Origin: Cyclobacteriaceae bacterium
GTDB lineage: Bacteria; Bacteroidota; Bacteroidia; Cytophagales; Cyclobacteriaceae
NCBI GenBank assembly: GCA_028278225.1
Contig: JANQEU010000061.1
Coordinates: 1 to 64,000, forward strand
DNA: 64,000 nt
Direction of reading: 5' to 3'
Shown piece by piece: positions 50,104-58,250 of the stretch; position 1 is the first letter of the stretch, and the number at the start of each line of letters is the position of its first letter. The notes beneath the pieces were generated by a model. The model worked only from the letters and a program-made list of their open reading frames with translations, did not search any database and was not told the DNA's origin. A program made the translations under genes and the position numbers.

Positions 50104-52740
50104 GTGCGAAAGAACAAAGTCAAATTACCGGGAATCCCTCATGCTTTTTTCAGGTGGTACTGCAGGGAAGAAAGATACGAAGAATTGCACGGTGACCTTG
50201 AAGAGTTCTATTATGAGAGAATCGAGGAAATAGGATTGAAGAGAGCCAGGCTTCTATACTTCCTGGACGTCTTAAGGTCCTGTCAATCCTACGCCTGGAA
50301 AAAACCCAAAAGTCAAACAAACCCAAGCATTGTTATGTTCAGAAGCAATTTTAAGATCGCTTACAGATCACTCATGAGAAGCAAAGCGCACTCGGCAATT
50401 AACATATCCGGTCTTGCTATCGGGATTGCTTTTAGCTGCATGCTTTACTTATATATCAGCAATGAACTATCATATGATAGTTTTCATACCAAATCTGACA
50501 GGATATACAGGACACTGACGATTGACGAGCGCATTCCGGACAAGCCGAGGATATACGGTCAGGGTATGCCCCCACTCGGTCCTGCCTTAAAAGATGATTT
50601 TCCTGAGGTAGTTGATATGGTCCGTCTATACAGGTTTCAGGGGCAGATCGTATTCCAAATAGGTGATGTAAACCACCAGGAACGTGAATGGTACAGTACG
50701 GAAGCTAATTTCTTTGAAGTTTTTGATTTCCCATTCGTATTTGGTGACCCCGGGACAGCATTGGCAGAACCTTTTTCGGCCGTTTTGACAGAATCTTCAG
50801 CCATAAGGTACTTCGGTCAAACGGATATCATTGGAAAAACGCTGGAGACTGAGGCAAACCCCATAAAAATAACAGGTGTAATCAGGGATCAGCCTGAAAA
50901 CTCACATTTAAAATTTAATATCCTGGTTTCCTCGATTCGTCCTGATGACCGATGGAAAACTTATTTGAGTAGTTGGGACCGTTTTGGAACTTATACTTAC
51001 ATTGTTCTGGATGATAAAAGCTCCATTGAATCTCTGGTCACCAAAACTGAGGAATTCGAATCCAGGTATTGGGGCTCATTCGGTGACTCATTTTCCCTTG
51101 ACTTTCAAAATATTGAGGATATCTATTTCAAATCAGAGCAAATAGAGGCAGGAACAGAGGCATCACGCGGACAGATCTCATACATCTATATTTTCACGAC
51201 CATGGGACTTTTTATCCTGATCATAGCCTGTATCAATTATATCAATCTTGCCACATCCAAGGCGATGTTCAGGGCCCGCGAAATCGGCATCCGTAAAGTA
51301 GTCGGCGCTCATAAACGGCAACTTGTCGCGCAGTTCCTTACAGAATCTTTTTTGGTAACTGCGATCGGGCTGGTGGTTGCCGTTGCCATAATGGACCTGG
51401 CCTTTCCGTATTTTAATCGTATTACGACCACTCAGTTTGATATTAACCTCAATACAATAGGGGATTACGCACCTTCTTTATTAGGATTAGCGTTGATCAT
51501 AGCAATCCTGTCGGGCGGTTATCCTGCTTTCTACTTGTCCCAATTACGACCGGCTGCTACGCTAAAGGGACAGGACGAAAGCGGTAAAAGATCTGCCATC
51601 CTGCGCAAGGGTTTGGTTGTGTTCCAGTTTGTATTGACCATTGTTATGCTGGTGTCCACATTAGTCATTGGTAAACAACTCAACTTTATTGAGGATAAAG
51701 ACATTGGGTTCAACAAGGAAAAACTGGCGGTCATCGACATCAATAGCTGGAATGTCCGGGGGCAATTTCAAACCATGAAAAACGAACTCCTCAACATTCC
51801 CGGTGTAGCAAGTGTAGGTGTTTCATCCAGGGTGCCTGGTGAATGGAAAAATATCCATCAGCTTTATATGCGGAGCAGTGATTCGCCGGATGGCGGTGTG
51901 GATTCCGTTCGAACTTATTTCATGGGTTTTGACGATGGCATGTTGGAAACCTACAAATTTGAAATGGTGCAGGGAAATTACTTTGGGCCAAATAGCCAGA
52001 ACGATTCCACAAAGATCCTGATAAACGAGGCAGCTATGGAAACTTTCGGTCTAGCGGATCCCATTGGAGCAGTTTTGAAACGGAAAACTGACGGTGAACT
52101 GGTCAGTCTGACTGTTATTGGAGTAGTGAAAAACTTCCATTTCCAGTCATTGCATGAAAAGATCTCTCCTCTTGTGATAGGGGCATGGAATAATCCGTTT
52201 CGGGTCATAGATTACTTCACGTTAAAAGTATCGGGTGATATGGCCCAGGTCCTGACTGCAGCCAATAAGGTTCACGAGAAGTTTGACGAGCATACACCAA
52301 TGGAGGTTCATTTCCTGGATCAGCAACTTGAGTCCTTTTACGAAAAGGAGGCCCGGGCTGGTATGATCTTCAGAATGGGGGCCGGACTTTGCATTTTCGT
52401 TGCATGTCTTGGATTGTTCGGATTGGCATCATTTACGGTTATGAAGCGAACAAAGGAACTGGGTATCAGAAAAATTCTGGGTGCTAATCAGACTAATTTG
52501 TTTTTGCTGCTTTCCAGCTCATTCACTAAACAGATAGGGATAGCGTTTATCATCGCCAGCCCTATCGCATATTACATCATGAACAACTGGCTCCAGGTAT
52601 TCGAGTACCGCGTTTCACTGGGATTAGGAGTATTCCTGCTGGCTGGAATAATGGCCGTTTTCATAGCCCTGATCACAATCAGTTACCGGTCTATCAAAGC
52701 CATCCGCTCAAATCCCGTTGATTCACTGCGATATGAGTAA
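50104..52740 (+). CDS. FtsX/MacB-type ABC permease (GTG start)
   Basis: 878 residues, GTG start 8 bases after the previous stop. The prefix F-F-R-W-Y-C-R-E-E-R-Y-E-E-L-H-G-D-L-E-E-F-Y-Y-E-R is of the same operon type. The body has R-E-I-G-I-R-K-V-V-G in the first FtsX half and K-E-L-G-I-R-K-I-L-G in the second. The body resembles the general type and has no single close partner elsewhere in the window. It ends the second permease block. A weak AAACCA/TGGTTT stem lies beyond the stop. Confidence 0.88.
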   Translation: MRKNKVKLPGIPHAFFRWYCREERYEELHGDLEEFYYERIEEIGLKRARLLYFLDVLRSCQSYAWKKPKSQTNPSIVMFRSNFKIAYRSLMRSKAHSAINISGLAIGIAFSCMLYLYISNELSYDSFHTKSDRIYRTLTIDERIPDKPRIYGQGMPPLGPALKDDFPEVVDMVRLYRFQGQIVFQIGDVNHQEREWYSTEANFFEVFDFPFVFGDPGTALAEPFSAVLTESSAIRYFGQTDIIGKTLETEANPIKITGVIRDQPENSHLKFNILVSSIRPDDRWKTYLSSWDRFGTYTYIVLDDKSSIESLVTKTEEFESRYWGSFGDSFSLDFQNIEDIYFKSEQIEAGTEASRGQISYIYIFTTMGLFILIIACINYINLATSKAMFRAREIGIRKVVGAHKRQLVAQFLTESFLVTAIGLVVAVAIMDLAFPYFNRITTTQFDINLNTIGDYAPSLLGLALIIAILSGGYPAFYLSQLRPAATLKGQDESGKRSAILRKGLVVFQFVLTIVMLVSTLVIGKQLNFIEDKDIGFNKEKLAVIDINSWNVRGQFQTMKNELLNIPGVASVGVSSRVPGEWKNIHQLYMRSSDSPDGGVDSVRTYFMGFDDGMLETYKFEMVQGNYFGPNSQNDSTKILINEAAMETFGLADPIGAVLKRKTDGELVSLTVIGVVKNFHFQSLHEKISPLVIGAWNNPFRVIDYFTLKVSGDMAQVLTAANKVHEKFDEHTPMEVHFLDQQLESFYEKEARAGMIFRMGAGLCIFVACLGLFGLASFTVMKRTKELGIRKILGANQTNLFLLLSSSFTKQIGIAFIIASPIAYYIMNNWLQVFEYRVSLGLGVFLLAGIMAVFIALITISYRSIKAIRSNPVDSLRYE

Positions 52741-52760
52741 CAAACCAAATGGAATGAATA

Positions 52761-53108
52761 CTACCTGGTTTTGGCCATCCCCAATGTGAACTTGATGCAG
52801 GTTTTCATGAAACTCTGGATCGTTTTGACATCCACGGGATAGGCTTTCAGGTCTTTGTTAAATAACTTGACCTGTTTGCTTTGCTCTCTGTCCAGGTAAC
52901 CCCTATTGTCCAGTTCATTCAGGTAATTGAGACATTCCAGGAGTGTTTTCATGTTGACCATTCCATTTTCACTTAGCTCATCGCTTATGTCAAAGTACAG
53001 GTCGGTCAGTTCGGCCCTGATCTGATTGTCCGTCAGATCATCCAGGTCCGTTGCATTGCAAAAACCGAGAATGGCAATAAAAGAGATGGATAAAACTAAC
53101 TTTTTCAT
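52761..53108 (-). CDS. small secreted protein of unknown function
   Basis: 115 residues from ATG 53108. A standard signal peptide (residues 1-18; L-S-I-S-F-I-A-I-L-G-F-C-N-A) precedes a helical, acidic domain with alternating leucines. An upstream ATG at 53150 would precede the signal peptide and is unlikely. No family recognised. It converges on the permease operon. Confidence 0.65.
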   Translation of the reverse strand: MKKLVLSISFIAILGFCNATDLDDLTDNQIRAELTDLYFDISDELSENGMVNMKTLLECLNYLNELDNRGYLDREQSKQVKLFNKDLKAYPVDVKTIQSFMKTCIKFTLGMAKTR

Positions 53109-53223
53109 TTCTATAGCTGATTGATTGTGATGCGATATTATGAGTGTCATGGCAGATGAAAAAACCGATGGGAATGAAAGCGATATTTGTTTACGTGAAC
53201 AGGAATTGAAGATACGTTCACTT

Positions 53224-53231
53224 TAACTTTG
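53224..53231 (+). promoter_or_regulatory. possible -7 box
   Basis: TAACTTTG fits the Bacteroidota -7 consensus TAnnTTTG exactly and lies 28 bases before the SRPBCC start at 53260. The nearest TTG upstream (53206-53208) is 15 bases away, shorter than usual, so the assignment is weak. Confidence 0.25.
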
Positions 53232-53259
53232 AACAATAAAATGTTTAAAATAATCGCCG

Positions 53260-53712
53260 ATGCCCGGGTTCAGCATCAACATTACCATAAAGCGGGATTT
53301 GGATACTGTCCTCAAGGCACTTCTAAACCCGGAGAACATGGTTCACTGGACCAGTCATCTTGAACGATTCGAGGTAGTGGAGGGAAATCCCGGAAAGGTC
53401 GGATCGATTGCGCGCCTCCATTACAATCAAAGAGGCCGAACCTACATTATGGAAGATAAGTTGATCTTCTGTGAACCTGGCAAGAAATATATAGCTGAAG
53501 TTTCCGGAAATGGCCTTAGGGCCCAGGTGGAGACTTTGCTTAATGCTGAAAACGGAAATACAAGGATACAATTGACATGGACCGGCAAGGCCGGTAATTT
53601 TTTATTAAACCTTTTATTGTTTTTGATGAGAGGTAAAATAATCGGACTTGCGCAAAAAGATCTGGATACCTTCAAATACCTTGTAGAGACGAGGGGAGCA
53701 AAATTCGGCTAG
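53260..53712 (+). CDS. SRPBCC-family protein
   Basis: 150 residues with a START-like fold: an initial strand (I-N-I-T-I-K-R-D), helix L-N-P-E-N-M-V-H-W-T-S-H, a beta sheet and a C-terminal helix containing a hydrophobic run L-L-N-L-L-L-F-L. It would bind a hydrophobic ligand, possibly at a membrane. It lies 17 bases from the convergent acyltransferase gene. Confidence 0.75.
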   Translation: MPGFSINITIKRDLDTVLKALLNPENMVHWTSHLERFEVVEGNPGKVGSIARLHYNQRGRTYIMEDKLIFCEPGKKYIAEVSGNGLRAQVETLLNAENGNTRIQLTWTGKAGNFLLNLLLFLMRGKIIGLAQKDLDTFKYLVETRGAKFG

Positions 53713-53729
53713 CGGTATCCAAGTAAATT

Positions 53730-54509
53730 TCAACCAACCTTGTGCTCCTCCACATGTTCAATTATGACTTGACGAACTTCATCGGCAATTTCCTGGGGTT
53801 CAAGATGTTTATATTCTTCATATTTGATCTCATCAAGGACCTTGATGCTCATGTTTTGCCGGCCGGTAAAATTCAAGCTTCCTTTAGGCAATGCGTTTTT
53901 GGTGCCATTGATCACTACAGGCAAAATGGGTAATTCAAGATCTTTGGCAAGTTTGAAAGCTCCATATTTAAACCCACGAACTATACCGGATGGTGATCTT
54001 GTACCCTCAGGGAAGAAGAACACCGAACTCCCATTTTTCAATGTTGTTTTGCAGACGTTAAACATTTGCTTGATGCTTTCCTTGTTTCCTCGCTCCAACC
54101 TGATGTAACGATTAAGAACCATATTCCACCCAACAAACGGAATCCGGAATGCTTCCGTTTTTGAAACCCATTTGAATGGAAAGAAAAGGCCATGGGCAAT
54201 CAATATATCGAGCATTGACTGATGGTTGGATACGATGATGTATACCCTGTTTCTTTTCATCTTTTCCCTTCCGATAGTAGAAGTGGACCACCATGGCATT
54301 AGCCATAGGTACATGACTCCCCAGAAACAAGTGAACATATGGAGCGCCACCAGACGCCTGTCAAATAGTATTGTAAGAATCCAGATAAGTACAGCAATGC
54401 AATAGAACGCAATACACGTTACTGCCATGTAAAAAAGGAACAGAATTGTGATCAGTTTGTGAAACAAATTCCCCTTGTAACTGACATCAAGACTGAGATT
54501 CTTAGCCAT
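53730..54509 (-). CDS. plsC: 1-acyl-sn-glycerol-3-phosphate acyltransferase (PlsC family)
   Basis: 259 residues with an N-terminal membrane helix region (about 15-50). The acyltransferase motifs are S-N-H-Q-S-M-L-D-I (catalytic N-H-x4-D) and F-F-P-E-G-T-R-S. It acylates lysophosphatidate in phospholipid synthesis. Members of the family can instead use other lyso-lipids, but the motifs are those of PlsC. The stop is just beyond the SRPBCC gene, which converges on it. Confidence 0.9.
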   Translation of the reverse strand: MAKNLSLDVSYKGNLFHKLITILFLFYMAVTCIAFYCIAVLIWILTILFDRRLVALHMFTCFWGVMYLWLMPWWSTSTIGREKMKRNRVYIIVSNHQSMLDILIAHGLFFPFKWVSKTEAFRIPFVGWNMVLNRYIRLERGNKESIKQMFNVCKTTLKNGSSVFFFPEGTRSPSGIVRGFKYGAFKLAKDLELPILPVVINGTKNALPKGSLNFTGRQNMSIKVLDEIKYEEYKHLEPQEIADEVRQVIIEHVEEHKVG

Positions 54510-54559
54510 TGTAATATAAATTACCGAAAATCATGTGTTAACTGTTGTCTGTCACTAAA

Positions 54560-55789
54560 ATGAAATATACCGCCAGTAAGCTCCGGGGAGCGAATTACTC
54601 AAAATTCCTACTTATGTTCATTGTCATCGTCGCTGGTTGTGACCCCGTAAAAGAAAAAGAAAACCGGGATGAAAAGCAATGGTACAAAGGAAATTTGCAC
54701 ACTCATTCCTACTGGAGTGACGGAGATGAATTCCCTGAAATGATCATGGATTGGTACAAATCGAATGATTATCAATTTGTGGCATTATCAGATCACAATA
54801 TCCTTGCCGAAGGCGAAAAATGGGTAGTGTTATCAAAGGATTCAATCTACCAAAGCGCTTTTGACAAATATCTGGACCAATTCGGCCCGGAATGGGTTGA
54901 GTACACGAAAGAAGCAGGACAAATACAGGTGAAGCTGAAGACATTTGAGGAATACAGGACCAGATTCGAGGAAAATGGGAAATTTCTAATCATCCAGTCT
55001 GAGGAGATCACCGACAGCTTTGAAGGCAGACCGCTGCACATGAATGCAACAAACATACAAGAGCTTATCGAACCGCAGGGTGGTATCAGTGTCATAGATG
55101 TACTCCAGAATAATATCGATGCTGTACTCCTCCAGAGAGATCAATCCGGGGTCCCGATCCTGCCCCATATCAATCATCCAAACTTTGGTTACGCCATTGG
55201 CCTGACAGACATGATCGCCATAAGGGGGGAAAGATTCTTTGAGGTATATAATGGTCACCCTGCCGTCCATAACTCAGGCGACTCAACGCATATATCAACA
55301 GAGGAAATGTGGGACTTGATCAATATTTCTTACCTACGGGATGGTAAGCCATTGATGTATGGTCTGGCCACCGATGACTCGCATCATTACCATACAAAAG
55401 GGAGTAAATGGAGTAATGCGGGCAGGGGATGGATCATGGTACAGGCAGATTCGCTTGATCCCACATCGTTAATAGAGGCTATGGAATCCGGCAATTTCTA
55501 CTCCACCACGGGTGTTACACTAAACAAAGTGAAGTTTGACGGGAAAAAGCTCTCAATAGATGTTAATCCGGAAGCCGGTGTTGATTATGTCATTTCATTT
55601 ATCGGCTGCCGAAAAGGACAATCGGAACCTGTGGAGTTCGAAGCTATTGAAGGACCTTCCGGCAGTTTCGAATTGACAGAGGATATTCTCTTTGTACGAT
55701 GTAAGATCACTTCAACAAAGTTCCAGGACAATCCTATAGAAAACCTGGTATACGAAATGGCGTGGACCCAGCCTGTTTTGTCCATGTAG
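54560..55789 (+). CDS. PHP-domain lipoprotein phosphoesterase
   Basis: 409 residues from ATG 54560 (a TTG at 54545 would add five). The signal peptide ends in I-V-A-G-C, a lipobox with Cys near residue 28. The PHP domain follows directly: G-N-L-H-T-H-S-Y-W-S-D-G-D, then A-L-S-D-H-N-I and, later, L-A-T-D-D-S-H-H-Y. Such metal-dependent hydrolases act on phosphoesters. Exported members are uncharacterised. Confidence 0.83.
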   Translation: MKYTASKLRGANYSKFLLMFIVIVAGCDPVKEKENRDEKQWYKGNLHTHSYWSDGDEFPEMIMDWYKSNDYQFVALSDHNILAEGEKWVVLSKDSIYQSAFDKYLDQFGPEWVEYTKEAGQIQVKLKTFEEYRTRFEENGKFLIIQSEEITDSFEGRPLHMNATNIQELIEPQGGISVIDVLQNNIDAVLLQRDQSGVPILPHINHPNFGYAIGLTDMIAIRGERFFEVYNGHPAVHNSGDSTHISTEEMWDLINISYLRDGKPLMYGLATDDSHHYHTKGSKWSNAGRGWIMVQADSLDPTSLIEAMESGNFYSTTGVTLNKVKFDGKKLSIDVNPEAGVDYVISFIGCRKGQSEPVEFEAIEGPSGSFELTEDILFVRCKITSTKFQDNPIENLVYEMAWTQPVLSM

Positions 55790-56026
55790 TCATTTGAAAC
55801 TGCTATTTTGGTCCAATTTCAAAGTAGAGTTTTCCCGGTTTTCTAACCAGAAGAAAACTAAACCAGATCCGGTAGCTTCAAAACATCAATTAAGTCTTCT
55901 CAAGACATCGCACATGTTGTAATTATTACTGCAAATGTCCGATTCGTTTATGAAAAAGTCCAAATTATAATGTTGACATGTAATATTCTTGCCATGATTC
56001 ACATTTAAACCAAAATTTATATAGCT

Positions 56027-57343
56027 ATGAAAAAGATTCTCACTACTCTCTCAATTTTACTAGTCATTTTACCGGGTTGCGAAATTCATGATAATATACA
56101 GCCTAGTGATACCCCTATTGTATCAATCGCAAATGGGGACGAAAGTTACTTCAAAGAGACCGAGCAGATTGCTTTTTCAGGATACCGTGGCCAGGACAAT
56201 CATAACTCTCCATTACACAGTTATGATTCCTTATTCAGTTTGTCGGTTTCTGCATTAAGCCAGTACATGTCTCTTTTCGGTTTGGATTTTATGGCCTCTT
56301 TCTTGAACTATGACTTAACAATCTATAAAATAGAATATAAAGTTCCAGATCGAGAAAATCAGTTGATCACCTGCTCTGGCATTGTTAGTGTCCCTGTCGC
56401 AAATGATAGTTTCACGGTTTTAGGATTGTTTGATGGTACATTTACTTCAAACGATGAAGCCCCGAGCATAAGTTTAAGTAGTTATAATTTTAGCACAGGA
56501 AACGGTCTTTTACTCAGTACGTTAGCATCTGCTGGTTATATTGTAGCAATTCCGGATGGAATTGGATTCGGTTCTTCCGTTGGTGAAGATTATTCGTACT
56601 ACAAAATGGATCAAATGGCAAGAAACAATGTAAACTTTTTAAGAGCTGCCAATGCGTTGCTCGATGAGTTGAATGCCATTAGTCCATTCTTACCGGGTAG
56701 CAGCGATGAACTGATATTGGCAGGATATTCCAAAGGAGGATATGCAGCATTGGCCACCCAGAGAAGGATAGAGCAAAGACATTCCAGGGAATTTAATTTG
56801 GTGAAAACAGTATGTGGAGCTGGCGCCTATGACCTGGTTGATATGTATGACTATCTATTGGGAGCGGAGTCTTATAGTGATCCTTGCTTCCCGGCATTTG
56901 TGGGACTATCATATTCATCATATGACGGGTTAGAATATTTACTTCCAAGTATGTTTCAGGAACCATACGACGATCTCATTCCAACATTGTTCGATGGTAG
57001 CAATACCTGTGATGAGATCAATGCGGAATTGACAACAGAGCTCGGACAGTTGTTTTCTGTGGACTTTTCAAATGGATACAGCTCAGATAATAGTGTCATA
57101 AATCAATTTTTGCAAAAGCTTCAAAGAAATACAATCCCAAGTAAACACTGGAAACCTAAGGCTCCGATCGAACTTTATCACGGTATCTATGACGAAATTG
57201 TACCCTATGATAACTCTGTGGTCGCTTACAATGCATTAGTTGAAAATGGTGCAACAGCCGAGTTAATTCCTCTTGAAGGAGATCATGCGAGTTCGGCATA
57301 CTTGCTATTATTGAATTTTTTGATTGGTAATTCAGCCTTATGA
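56027..57343 (+). CDS. secreted alpha/beta-hydrolase, lipase-like
   Basis: 438 residues. A signal peptide with a lipobox-like L-P-G-C at residue 15 suggests a lipoprotein. The nucleophile elbow is A-G-Y-S-K-G-G-Y-A, the likely acid lies in H-G-I-Y-D-E-I-V-P, and the likely His in E-G-D-H-A-S-S. The arrangement resembles secretory lipases and S9-type hydrolases. The gene is A/T-rich and followed by a region of gene debris. Confidence 0.78.
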   Translation: MKKILTTLSILLVILPGCEIHDNIQPSDTPIVSIANGDESYFKETEQIAFSGYRGQDNHNSPLHSYDSLFSLSVSALSQYMSLFGLDFMASFLNYDLTIYKIEYKVPDRENQLITCSGIVSVPVANDSFTVLGLFDGTFTSNDEAPSISLSSYNFSTGNGLLLSTLASAGYIVAIPDGIGFGSSVGEDYSYYKMDQMARNNVNFLRAANALLDELNAISPFLPGSSDELILAGYSKGGYAALATQRRIEQRHSREFNLVKTVCGAGAYDLVDMYDYLLGAESYSDPCFPAFVGLSYSSYDGLEYLLPSMFQEPYDDLIPTLFDGSNTCDEINAELTTELGQLFSVDFSNGYSSDNSVINQFLQKLQRNTIPSKHWKPKAPIELYHGIYDEIVPYDNSVVAYNALVENGATAELIPLEGDHASSAYLLLLNFLIGNSAL

Positions 57344-57501
57344 AAATCCAGGTCGTACTTCCGATTTGGACAGTGGACCTGCTACATTTGACTGGAACAG
57401 CAAGTAAAGCCTTTATAAGCTGAATTTACTGTTTATGAAAAGAGAAAGAATCGGACTGCGGAAGCGCTTAACTATCTGTCCGGTTCTTTGTCGCAATTCC
57501 A

Positions 57502-57595
57502 GAATAGAGTATAGAGTCAGCAAAATTTGTTGGCCCTCTACTCTGATTTCAAACGGTTATTCCATTACATAGAAACCTGTAGTTACTTCGCCTGT
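57502..57595. repeat. duplicated block, copy 1
   Basis: These 94 bases recur at 57948-58042 with three differences (two substitutions and one T). Each copy starts with a 37-base hairpin (57507-57543, GAGTATAGAG pairing with CTCTACTC, plus CAGCAAA with TTTGTTG) and ends in the coding-like ACTTCGCCTGT. The blocks flank the small gene at 57720. Confidence 0.88.
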
Positions 57596-57679
57596 AGGTG
57601 ATGCAGCAACTATGGTAATTGAAGCAGGTTGTGCTGCATGGATTGTTTGCCGGGGAGCTGTAGTTGTAGCTTGTTCTGC
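57557..57679 (-). pseudogene. possible C-terminal gene fragment, copy 1
   Basis: On the minus strand an open stretch of 40 codons ends in T-G-E-V-T-T-G-F-Y-V-M-E and a stop, followed by the conserved hairpin. The second block ends likewise in T-G-E-V-T-T-G-F-Y-V-V-E. The pattern resembles the end of a type A sorting domain for the type IX secretion system. It has no start and so would be a fragment. Confidence 0.35.
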
Positions 57680-57716
57680 TCATGGAATTATCAAAGGGTC
57701 AAATTCAGAGAAATAA
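57612..57716 (+). CDS. possible small peptide upstream of the 57720 gene
   Basis: ATG at 57612 opens a 34-residue peptide with G-C-A-A-W-I-V-C and A-V-V-V-A-C-S-A-H-G, hydrophobic and cysteine-containing. Its stop is 3 bases before the ATG of the small membrane protein. About half of all codons in this frame begin with G, as in real genes. It competes with the minus-strand fragment reading, so the strand is uncertain. Confidence 0.3.
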   Translation: MVIEAGCAAWIVCRGAVVVACSAHGIIKGSNSEK

Positions 57717-57719
57717 CAC

Positions 57720-57923
57720 ATGAACAGGGTAGTTTTTATAACACTATTTATAATCACCTTTATCGGTGCCTATATTGCGCTCAAGTATAATGTTGAGAAC
57801 ATCTTTTTGATAAATTTGGTTGTGTTTAGCCTTTTAGTTTTTTTAAGAAGACGTTATCTTAAAATGAAACCTTGGTGGGGAGGAAAGCTAAAAGATATCC
57901 CAAAGTATTTTCAACTTCCTTAA
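57720..57923 (+). CDS. small membrane protein
   Basis: 67 residues, with two hydrophobic segments (about 4-21 and 27-43) followed by a basic region R-R-R-Y-L-K-M-K-P-W-W and a short tail. It is A/T-rich. It lies between the two copies of the 94-bp block and may be coupled to the small peptide frame just upstream. Size and topology are like those of an immunity protein, but no homology can be claimed. Confidence 0.5.
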   Translation: MNRVVFITLFIITFIGAYIALKYNVENIFLINLVVFSLLVFLRRRYLKMKPWWGGKLKDIPKYFQLP

Positions 57924-57947
57924 AAAACAATTACGCAATCCCAATAT

Positions 57948-58042
57948 GAATGGAGTATAGAGTCAGCAAAATTTGTTGGCCCTCTACTCTGATTTTCAAA
58001 CGGTTATTCCACTACATAGAAACCTGTAGTTACTTCGCCTGT
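57948..58042. repeat. duplicated block, copy 2
   Basis: 95 bases repeating 57502-57595, with the hairpin at 57953-57989 and the same ending ACTTCGCCTGT, after which the sequences differ completely. The breakpoint right after this string in both copies suggests a recombination or deletion end. Confidence 0.88.
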
Positions 58043-58102
58043 TCCCAATTGAAGTGAGTAGAAGACATTAAGGTCAAATCTTTTCGCCGTTGTTGGTGTT
58101 CT
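58004..58102 (-). pseudogene. C-terminal gene fragment resembling a type IX sorting domain
   Basis: On the minus strand 32 codons end in V-F-Y-S-L-Q-L-G-T-G-E-V-T-T-G-F-Y-V-V-E and a stop, close to the usual end of type A sorting domains (Y-F-Y-x-L-x-x-G...K-x-V-V-x). The frame is closed upstream by TGA at 58103-58105. Thus it is a remnant of a secreted protein gene, or chance. Confidence 0.4.
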
Positions 58103-58113
58103 TCACCAACAAC
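58089..58113. terminator. strong hairpin without T run
   Basis: A perfect 10-bp stem, GTTGTTGGTG and CACCAACAAC, with loop TTCTT. It has no T tract on either side and may be an mRNA-stabilising or cruciform structure. Confidence 0.45.
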
Positions 58114-58214
58114 TGACCGGGAGTTACGGAAGAAATTACGATGGATTTCAGGATGAGAAAATTCCGAAATGGAAGAATGCGTGGATAGTTTGACATCAAA
58201 CATGGTTAAATTAG

Positions 58215-58243
58215 GGCCGGAATGAAAATTCCGGCCTTTTTAT
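58215..58243 (+). terminator. intrinsic terminator before hutG
   Basis: GGCCGGAA, a 6-base loop, TTCCGGCC and TTTTTATA form a textbook rho-independent terminator on the plus strand. It ends transcription from the left just 8 bases before the hutG-like start, so that operon must either start within a very short distance or be read through it. Confidence 0.8.
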
Positions 58244-58250
58244 ATAGTCT

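Larger units (their letters stand above)
57344..57719. other. debris region after the hydrolase gene
   Basis: No intact gene is firmly visible in these 376 bases. There are remnants of coding sequence just after the hydrolase stop, the first copy of a duplicated 94-bp block, and a short frame with strongly G-biased first codon positions that ends 3 bases before the gene at 57720. A 123-base minus-strand fragment overlaps them (listed separately). Confidence 0.5.
57924..58250. other. gap with repeat and hairpins
   Basis: The 327 bases hold the second duplicated block, a gene fragment on the minus strand, a very strong hairpin at 58089-58113 and an intrinsic terminator before the hutG-like gene. 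No intact coding sequence is seen. Confidence 0.6.

Noticed and set aside
57435-57716. A single plus-strand gene of 93 codons interrupted by TAG
   Set aside because: The first 45 codons run through the hairpin of the duplicated block and lack coding bias; the second half alone has a coding-like pattern.
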